A DNA stretch of 6,885 nt from Enterobacterales bacterium (GTDB taxonomy: Bacteria > Pseudomonadota > Gammaproteobacteria > Enterobacterales > Succinivibrionaceae), in assembly GCA_900768635.1 (NCBI GenBank), contig CAAGDP010000092.1:1-6885 (forward strand). Direction: 5' to 3'. Shown one piece after another: positions 1-4,504 of this stretch (positions are counted from its first letter, which is position 1; each line of letters starts with the position of its first letter). Made by a program: the position numbers and the translations under genes. The notes beneath the pieces were generated by a model. The model did not search any database, had not been told where the DNA came from, and worked only from the letters and a program-made list of their open reading frames with translations.

Positions 1-156
1 GTGGTAGATATGGAATTTGAAGTTGTTATAGTAGTCATATGAACCTATGTATAAAAATTCTTGCAAAAGTCTTTGTTGCAGTATAAATTATAATGGGAAT
101 TTGTTTATGTTTGTTATAAATAAATGTGATATAAATCATATGATGATTTTGGACTA

Positions 157-183
157 TTAACAGAACAGAATGTTCTGTATAAT
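157..183 (+). promoter_or_regulatory. Promoter P1 with operator-like inverted repeat in its spacer
   Basis: A perfect -10 hexamer TATAAT lies at 178-183 and a 5/6 match to the -35 consensus, TTAACA, at 157-162, with a short 15-base spacer. The spacer is almost filled by a perfect 8-bp inverted repeat: ACAGAACA at 160-167, GAA, TGTTCTGT at 171-178. The repeat touches both hexamers, so a dimeric regulator bound there would block RNA polymerase. This is the upstream member of two tandem promoters ahead of the small exported protein. The regulator is unknown. The repeat loosely resembles Gram-positive LexA boxes (GAAC-N4-GTTC) but has five bases between the half-sites. Confidence 0.45.
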
Positions 184-208
184 CAGAGTACTCTTTTTTT
201 CCGGGTGA

Positions 209-244
209 TTAACGGCTATATTTTTATGCTATAATCTTTTATAG
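209..244 (+). promoter_or_regulatory. Promoter P2 with extended -10 element
   Basis: TATAAT at 230-235 is preceded by TGC at 227-229, giving the extended -10 form TGnTATAAT, which can work with a poor -35. The best -35 candidate is TTAACG at 209-214 with a 15-base spacer. A perfect inverted repeat, CTATAA (229-234), TCTT, TTATAG (239-244), covers the -10 and the expected transcription start near 242, so this promoter may also be repressible. The transcript would have a leader of about 100 bases before the ATG at 340. Confidence 0.5.
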
Positions 245-339
245 ATAAACAGTTTTAAATGCTGACGGGAATGGATGTTTTGTGGCAGCTTATCCCGAAG
301 GTGTATGCCGGCTTCACTGAAGTTCGGACAAAGGGGTAT

Positions 340-795
340 ATGAAATTCTTAGCTTGTATAATTGGATTGGTTCTGGCTTTAGCCCCGGGATTTTCTGCAG
401 GAGATGTCTATGCTGCAGGTGTGGATTTATCTCAGGAGGATGATCAGGCTCTGGAGGCCAGTCGTGAAGCTTTGCGCCAGCGTTTTGTGGATAACTGCAC
501 CAAACGTCAGGACAAGTCCAGGAAAGGAAAGCGGATCACTTTGGCCGGATGCGAAATCAATCCTAAAAAGAGCTTTGTAGTCAAATATAATCTTATCAGC
601 GAACCGACAGCTGCATTTGAACGGGGCAGGGATATTCCTCTGGCACGTCATTATCCCAAGCTGAAAAATGCGCTGTGCTCCAATTCTGAAGATTTTGCAG
701 ATGCGGAAATTGAAAGTGTTACAGTAATGTATCTTTATCAGGATAAGTTGATTCAGTCTAATTATCTTGATTTCAACGATTGCTTCCTGAACTGA
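340..795 (+). CDS. Small exported four-cysteine protein, function unknown
   Basis: This is a 151-residue protein that I cannot assign to a named family. It starts with a signal peptide: MKF, a hydrophobic stretch at about residues 4-18, and a likely signal peptidase I site near VYA-AG (residues 23-27). The product is therefore probably periplasmic or secreted. The mature part contains exactly four cysteines (Cys53, 71, 113, 148), suggesting two disulfides, with the last one four residues from the C terminus. The segment LKNALCSN followed by a beta-like MYLYQDK stretch and a C-terminal cysteine recalls small uncharacterised periplasmic proteins of proteobacteria, but that is memory, not a search. 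I chose the ATG at 340 rather than the in-frame ATG at 259 because AAGGGG lies three bases before it and the signal peptide begins there. The 27-residue extension lacks a ribosome binding site and would bury the signal peptide. The gene appears monocistronic. Confidence 0.75.
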   Translation: MKFLACIIGLVLALAPGFSAGDVYAAGVDLSQEDDQALEASREALRQRFVDNCTKRQDKSRKGKRITLAGCEINPKKSFVVKYNLISEPTAAFERGRDIPLARHYPKLKNALCSNSEDFADAEIESVTVMYLYQDKLIQSNYLDFNDCFLN

Positions 796-843
796 TCCTG
801 TTATTCCGATTATTTTATTTTTCTAAGATTCTTCCGGAAGGCC

Positions 844-877
844 TGCATTTCCGGAGTATCTTCCGGTGTGCATTTTT
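844..877 (+). terminator. Intrinsic terminator of the exported-protein gene
   Basis: The stem has an outer TGCA (844-847) with TGCA (869-872) and an inner CCGGA (851-855) with TCCGG (862-866), separated by a small internal loop, and is followed directly by five T (873-877). It lies 48 bases after the stop at 795. A competing pairing is possible between CCGGAAG at 834-840 and CTTCCGG at 860-866. Confidence 0.6.
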
Positions 878-911
878 GTTATAGCTAACATTATTTGTCC
901 GGAAGGTAACT

Positions 912-917
912 TATAAT
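912..917 (+). promoter_or_regulatory. Candidate -10 element for the repeat-protein gene
   Basis: A consensus TATAAT sits just after the preceding terminator and 60 bases before the ATG at 978. I see no good -35 at the usual distance and no TGn extension, so the assignment rests on position and the hexamer alone. Transcription would begin near 924, giving a leader of about 54 bases. Confidence 0.35.
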
Positions 918-977
918 CCTAGGGTCGGTTTTCGCCGGCTTGTTACTGTATGTAATGTTGTTTGGGACTGCAAAGAA

Positions 978-2489
978 ATGTTTGTGGAAATTCTGCTGAA
1001 TAAAAAAGTTCGTGTTCAATATCTGGTGGGCAATGATAAATATGAGGTTGTTGGCCATCTGGTTAAAGAAGATGATAATTTCATATACCTTCAGGAAAGG
1101 AATCAGTTTATCAAAATTGCATCTGTTGCCTCTATTTTTGAGGAAGAGCCTGAGAATAACTGTCCTGTTGGAAATACCGGTGAAACTGTTACCGTAGCTT
1201 CGGAGCAGACAATTGATGCACGGAGCTCCGCAGATCAAAGTAATCATCAGGATAATAAGTCCCAGGAAACAGAGAATTCCGGAACCCCTGCCGGTAAACG
1301 TAAACTTAAGGTTTCCGTCTCTCAGGAGCAGCAGGGTGAAGTTGTCAAAACACCTGAAGGTGAAAAAAATCCGGCTTCAGAAGATGCTTATTCTTTGCCA
1401 AAGACCGGAGAGCAGAGTCCTAAAAAGCAACATACCCCAACCCGGGTAAGCCTAGTTACCAATTCTCCGGCGAATTTTACTCTGTTTCAGTGTTCAGCCA
1501 GCATCCGGAAAGCTGAAGCCCGCAAGAAAAAGGCTGAGGAGCAGGCTCATGCTGAAGAAATAAGACGTAAGGAAGAAGAGAGAAAAGCAGAGGAAGAACG
1601 AATCAAGGCTGAAGAAGCTACGCAGAAAAAACGTCCACATATTCCCAGCAAGGTAAGTCTTGTTACTAATTCTCCGGCAAACTTTACTATGGTCCAGTGT
1701 TCAGCCAGCATCCGGAAAGCTGAAGCCCGCAAGAAAAAAGCTGAAGAGCAGGCCCAGGCTGATGAAATCCGTCGCCAGGAGGAAATGAAAAAAGCTGAAG
1801 CAGAGCGTCAGAAAGCTCTGGAAGTAGAGGAAAAGAATTGTCCCCATGTTCCGGTGAAAGTTACTCTTAAAACTAATCCTCCTCAGTCATTTACTGCTAT
1901 CAGATCGCCGGAGAATATTCGCCGTGATGAAGAGCGGAAACAGCGGGAGCAGGAAGAGCTTAAGCACAGGGACATGCAGAATGCACAGGAAACTCCAGAA
2001 AAGAAAAAGCACCATGAACCCCGGGTAGTTGATCTTATAAAGACCGAACCTGCTACTTTTGCTGTTCATCGCAATCGTATCAGTGAGCTGGTACGTGCTG
2101 CCAGCCGTGCTCTGGTAAATCCTCTGTCTGAGGAGGGTGTCGCACAGAAAGCAATAGATCCTCTTGATGAAGATTTTAATATTCTTACAGGGAATATAGA
2201 GGCACCGTTGCCTCTTCAGAATAATGTAACTCACCGACCCTTGAATAGTAATAATACTGTAGTTTCTGTGGCTATGCCTTTACCTGATGAGGAAGTTGCT
2301 GTTAAAAATCCCCAGCAGAATGTTGTTGCGGAAGATCCTGTAGAAATGCGGGCATCTCGGGCAGAAGCTGCCATAAAACGTATTTTCAGTAACAGCAGCG
2401 CTCTTATCGGTCACCACCGGCGCAATACCTCTTATCAGTCTGTATCTAATTTCAGTTTTAAACCTTCCAATAAGAAATCTGATAATTAA
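978..2489 (+). CDS. Unrecognised protein: Sm/Hfq-like N terminus plus charged 69-residue repeats
   Basis: This 503-residue protein has no signal peptide or membrane segment, so it is probably cytoplasmic. Residues 1-54 look like an Sm/Hfq-type five-strand barrel: KKVRVQYLVG, then VVGHLVKEDDNFIYL, then FIKIASVASI, in the same order as Hfq's VxVxLxnG / xGxIxxxDxfxIxL / hxxAISTV. The Hfq YKHA motif is not conserved. Residues 55-155 are polar and low in complexity. A motif VSLVTNSPANF recurs at Val157, 226, 295 and 351 (periods 69, 69, 56); each copy leads into a Lys/Glu/Arg-rich stretch likely to be helical or coiled coil. Copies 1 and 2 are nearly identical and share 44 bases exactly. Residues 370-503 are unrecognised. 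The ATG at 978 has only weak ribosome-binding signals (GGGA 10 bases upstream, AAAGAA adjacent), but no other in-frame ATG, GTG or TTG lies nearby upstream. It stands alone between two hairpin-bearing gaps. The Sm fold is a visual inference; that the gene is real is much safer. Confidence 0.8.
   Translation: MFVEILLNKKVRVQYLVGNDKYEVVGHLVKEDDNFIYLQERNQFIKIASVASIFEEEPENNCPVGNTGETVTVASEQTIDARSSADQSNHQDNKSQETENSGTPAGKRKLKVSVSQEQQGEVVKTPEGEKNPASEDAYSLPKTGEQSPKKQHTPTRVSLVTNSPANFTLFQCSASIRKAEARKKKAEEQAHAEEIRRKEEERKAEEERIKAEEATQKKRPHIPSKVSLVTNSPANFTMVQCSASIRKAEARKKKAEEQAQADEIRRQEEMKKAEAERQKALEVEEKNCPHVPVKVTLKTNPPQSFTAIRSPENIRRDEERKQREQEELKHRDMQNAQETPEKKKHHEPRVVDLIKTEPATFAVHRNRISELVRAASRALVNPLSEEGVAQKAIDPLDEDFNILTGNIEAPLPLQNNVTHRPLNSNNTVVSVAMPLPDEEVAVKNPQQNVVAEDPVEMRASRAEAAIKRIFSNSSALIGHHRRNTSYQSVSNFSFKPSNKKSDN
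1446..2063 (+). repeat. Four in-frame repeats inside the charged protein
   Basis: Repeat motifs begin at 1446, 1653, 1860 and 2028, at spacings of 207, 207 and 168 bases, all multiples of three. Copies 1 and 2 are the youngest pair: 1488-1531 and 1695-1738 are identical over 44 bases. Copies 3 and 4 keep only the V-x-L-x-T-x-P-x-x-F skeleton. The exact multiple of three keeps the frame when copies are gained or lost by recombination. Confidence 0.85.
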
Positions 2490-2511
2490 GGGATCTGATC
2501 ATACAAAATGT

Positions 2512-2532
2512 TCTGCCGGATTTTCCGGCAGA
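2512..2532 (+). terminator. Strong hairpin after the repeat-protein gene, terminator-like
   Basis: TCTGCCGGA (2512-2520) and TCCGGCAGA (2524-2532) form a perfect GC-rich 9-bp stem with a three-base loop, 22 bases after the stop codon. There is no T tract directly after it on the plus strand. On the minus strand it is followed by AACATTTTG, a poor U-tract. It may be a transcript-end stabiliser or an imperfect terminator. Confidence 0.4.
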
Positions 2533-2631
2533 CTGTTCTGAAGGTTACGCTTTTAATCTTCGAAAGATTCTCAGGCGAAACTGTGCACCTGGAACGCCAT
2601 TCTTTTTATATCAAATTCTCCCTGTTGGAGT

Positions 2632-2741
2632 TGCTTGGATAATATCCCTGTCAGGGTTTCATAAGACAGATTCCCCCCCCCGCACACAGAAATTCACCGG
2701 CTCTGATTGCAGATCATCAGGATCTGGTATTTATCCAAGTA
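2632..2741 (+). repeat. Long-range stem enclosing the poly-C tract and a small hairpin
   Basis: CTTGGATAA (2634-2642) is the exact reverse complement of TTATCCAAG (2731-2739). The pairing extends two more steps as G2633-T2740 (wobble) and T2632-A2741, giving 11 bp in plus-strand RNA but a C-A mismatch in minus-strand RNA. The 88 enclosed bases contain CCC-TGTCA-GGG (2646-2656), the nine-C run (2673-2681) and the perfect hairpin CAGATC-ATCAG-GATCTG (2710-2726). This resembles a multi-branched leader RNA folding on the plus strand, upstream of and co-oriented with the porin. Confidence 0.4.
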
Positions 2742-2959
2742 TGGTTAGTTACGGCTAAATATTGTGTTCAATTGAAAACCGGATTTTTTTTCTGTAAGAA
2801 TAATGATAGACTTAACTATCTGAAATTCAAGGCAAAATACTGCTTATTTGGTGTTCAAGTAAAAAATACTAACAGTTATCTATTACTAACTAAATCAGAA
2901 GTTGGTATTATACCCACCGTTGTAACGAACCAACACAATATAACGAAATACAGATATTT

Positions 2960-2966
2960 AGGAAAG
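2960..2966 (+). promoter_or_regulatory. Ribosome binding site of the porin
   Basis: AGGAAAG at 2960-2966 places the AGGA core seven bases before the ATG at 2971. It fixes the porin start, which is also where the signal peptide begins. Confidence 0.75.
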
Positions 2967-2970
2967 TCTT

Positions 2971-4041
2971 ATGAATAAATCGCTTTTAGCTGTGGCAGTA
3001 AGCAGTGCATTACTTTGTAGCGTTTCATCCCAGGCGGCCACTGTTTATGAAAATGAAGGATCCAGTCTTATGTTATCGGCAGACTGAAAGTTAATCTGAA
3101 TAATAACCGCCTGGATCCAGATCATCGTCTTTCTGCCATCGGCCGTCTCGGGGTAGAGGGCAAGACCAAAGTAAATGACAAGGTATCGGTTATTGGTCAG
3201 CTTCTTTATGAAATGGCTGCTCAGGAAGTTGTTCCGGGAGATGACGGGGATAACGAGCGCTTTAATATTTACTACGGCTTTCTGGGATTTGATTTTAAAG
3301 ACTTCGGAACTCTGACTTTCGGTCACATGGAGGATGCTTATTACAAGACCCATGCGCCTACTTATATTTATGTGGATCTTGGTACTCAGGGGTCTGTCTA
3401 TCAGGGACTTACTGATAACGATTACGGCGGACGAAAGGACGGCGTTGTCATGTATGACTTAAATTACAATGGCTTCATCCTGTCCCTGTCCTATCAGTTA
3501 AGAGATACTTTCAAATATTTAAATTATGCCGTAGGTGGCACCCTGGGCTATGAATTTGAAGTTGGCGGACAGCCTCTGGGATTTCTCGCAGGTTACAATC
3601 ATTATGACGGTTTGAAGAGTGCGTCTGGTACAGGGATGGCATTATGGTGATGATGATCTTTTCTATGGCGCTGACAAAAATGAAGTTGCATTTCCCGTAT
3701 ATTACGGAGCATTTGGTGAGCCGGGTGTTTATGCTGCCTTTATGTACAATTACGGTAAGTTGGAAAATACTTTTAAAACTAATGGTCTTGAAGCAGTTCT
3801 TTCTTACACAACACCTGGTGGAGACTGGGTGATTGCCGGTAGTTATGCAACACTTCACAACTCAGATCAGAAACTTACCGGATCTGAATTTTCCAGGTTG
3901 CGTAATGTATGGACCGGAAACATCACCTACAATCTCACCGGTAGTTTCCAGATTTATACAGAAGCTGAGCATTACGGCAAGGCTGTATATCAGGAAGAGT
4001 CCGAAAATGTGGCTACTCTGGGTTTGATATACAATTTCTAA
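2971..4041 (+). pseudogene. Outer-membrane general porin, broken by two frameshifts
   Basis: Reconstructed across the shifts, this is a 356-codon trimeric-type porin for passive diffusion of small solutes through the outer membrane. The signal peptide MNKSLLAVAVSS... ends near SSQA-A (residues 19-23), and the mature protein begins ATVYENEG. The reading frame hits TGA at 3085 after 38 codons. Restoring one base after 3076 turns TTATCGGC into Leu-Tyr-Gly and gives LMLYGRLKVNLNN, the usual first strand of a gammaproteobacterial porin. The second frame contains FKDFGTLTFGH, a typical porin segment before loop 3, and stops at 3648-3650. Removing one G from 3633-3635 joins it to WHYGDDDLFYGAD and the third frame, which ends LGLIYNF with the C-terminal Phe recognised by the BAM complex. 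The two shifts cancel, and total length is normal for the family. Everything else reads cleanly, so either the gene was broken very recently or the sequence has errors. Confidence 0.85.
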
Positions 4042-4066
4042 TAAAAGTTACCTCCTAATGTTGCTG

Positions 4067-4089
4067 AGACATCTTCGGATGTCTTTTTT
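4067..4089 (+). terminator. Strong intrinsic terminator of the porin gene
   Basis: AGACATC (4067-4073) and GATGTCT (4078-4084) form a 7-bp stem closed by a TTCG tetraloop on a C-G pair, an exceptionally stable loop in RNA, with a six-T tract (4084-4089). It begins 26 bases after the porin stop and insulates feoAB from porin transcription. Confidence 0.92.
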
Positions 4090-4219
4090 GGTGTAGATTA
4101 ATGATGGCTAACTATTCAGCAACTTTGGGATTTAACTTTTATTAAATATCCAGGTCTGTTCCTTAGAACATCAAGTTCAGATTAAAAATATAATATAAGT
4201 TAACCATTGCTAACTTTTA

Positions 4220-4248
4220 TTGATGATGATACTATGCATTTATAAAAT
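4220..4248 (+). promoter_or_regulatory. feoAB promoter with Fur-box-like sequence
   Basis: TTGATG at 4220-4225 (4/6) and TAAAAT at 4243-4248 (5/6) are 17 bases apart. The sequence between and overlapping them, 4222-4240, matches the 19-base E. coli Fur box GATAATGATAATCATTATC at 12 of 19 positions, nearly all in the left two thirds. Fur repression of feo under iron sufficiency is well known in enterobacteria. A partial FNR half-site TTGAT (4220-4224) is also present, but its second half does not match. The Fur assignment is inference by position and partial match. Confidence 0.45.
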
Positions 4249-4270
4249 ATAAATATGTCGAGGCGAATAT

Positions 4271-4504
4271 ATGACGTTAAATGAGTTTGGGTGCAATACT
4301 AATCTGGTTATTGCCAAAGTTAATGTTGGAGGAAAACATGGCAGAAGGTTATATGAAATGGGCTTCCTGCCGGGAACGCCTGTTACCATTACTCACAAGG
4401 CTCCTTTGGGATACCCGGTATCCGTTTCCCTGCGGGGCTATGAACTTATTTTAGGTTTTGATGATGCCAATGCTTTGGAGGTTGAGCTCAATGACAACAA
4501 ATAA
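4271..4504 (+). CDS. feoA: FeoA, small SH3-like partner of the ferrous iron transporter
   Basis: This is a 77-residue protein of the FeoA family, a small cytoplasmic SH3-like barrel needed for FeoB-mediated Fe2+ uptake, thought to act by contacting FeoB. The diagnostic core is visible at about residues 25-60: RRLYEMGFLPGTPVTITHKA, then PLGYPVSVSLRGYEL, matching the family pattern (R-x-L-x-x-x-G-x-x-P-G-x-x-V ... A-P-x-x-x-P-x-x-x-x-x-x-G). Length is normal for stand-alone FeoA. The start is supported by GAGG at 4260-4263, seven bases before the ATG. It is the first gene of the operon, and its last 14 bases overlap the start of feoB, which suggests translational coupling. Confidence 0.93.
   Translation: MTLNEFGCNTNLVIAKVNVGGKHGRRLYEMGFLPGTPVTITHKAPLGYPVSVSLRGYELILGFDDANALEVELNDNK
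4477..4481 (+). promoter_or_regulatory. Ribosome binding site of feoB inside feoA
   Basis: GGAGG at 4477-4481 lies nine bases before the ATG at 4491 and decides the feoB start. An in-frame ATG at 4458 would add 11 residues (MMMPMLWRLSS) that merely read feoA in another frame and has no such site. Confidence 0.85.

Larger units (their letters stand above)
2533..2970. other. Gene-free structured gap upstream of the porin
   Basis: I see no convincing gene in this stretch; the longest reading frame (TTG at 2772 running into the porin start) has no ribosome binding site and unlikely composition. It holds several secondary-structure elements: AATCTT/AAGATT at 2555-2569, a long-range stem at 2632-2642 with 2731-2741, CAGATC/GATCTG at 2710-2726 and GATAG/CTATC at 2805-2820. 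It also has a nine-C tract (2673-2681), an eight-T tract (2784-2791), the palindrome TTCAATTGAA (2767-2776), and two copies of TACTAAC (2867-2873 and 2884-2890). The porin promoter should lie in its right half; TATTAT at 2906-2911 is a possible -10, but no convincing -35 accompanies it. Confidence 0.6.

Noticed and set aside
160..178. LexA (SOS) box in promoter P1
   Set aside because: Gammaproteobacterial LexA sites are CTGT-N8-ACAG, which this is not. The GAAC/GTTC half-sites are five rather than four bases apart, so it does not fit the Gram-positive form either.
185..200. Terminator from AGAGTACTCT followed by T run
   Set aside because: The palindrome has no room for a loop, leaving a stem of about three pairs, and it lies between two promoters.
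259..339. Upstream in-frame start adding 27 residues to the exported protein
   Set aside because: There is no ribosome binding site before 259, and the extension would place 27 residues ahead of a clear signal peptide.
1446..2063. CRISPR-like array from the regular spacing of repeats
   Set aside because: The repeats are coding, in frame, diverged between copies, and encode a continuous protein; there are no short repeats with unique spacers.
2500..2600. Glycine riboswitch-like pattern (hairpin, CTGAAGG, hairpin, TCTCAGGCGAAA)
   Set aside because: The order of hairpins and the CTCAGGC-AAA segment recall a glycine aptamer, but the 5' GGAGAG-type strand is absent, CCGAAGGnGCAA and AAAAGGAC are not preserved, and the next gene is a porin nearly 400 bases away. 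A search with the Rfam glycine model would settle it.
2772..2978. 68-codon reading frame before the porin
   Set aside because: It starts with TTG without a ribosome binding site, matches no family I recognise and runs over the porin start; a chance frame in AT-rich DNA.
4458..4490. Longer FeoB start at 4458
   Set aside because: The extra residues are feoA sequence in another frame; GGAGG at 4477-4481 points to the ATG at 4491.
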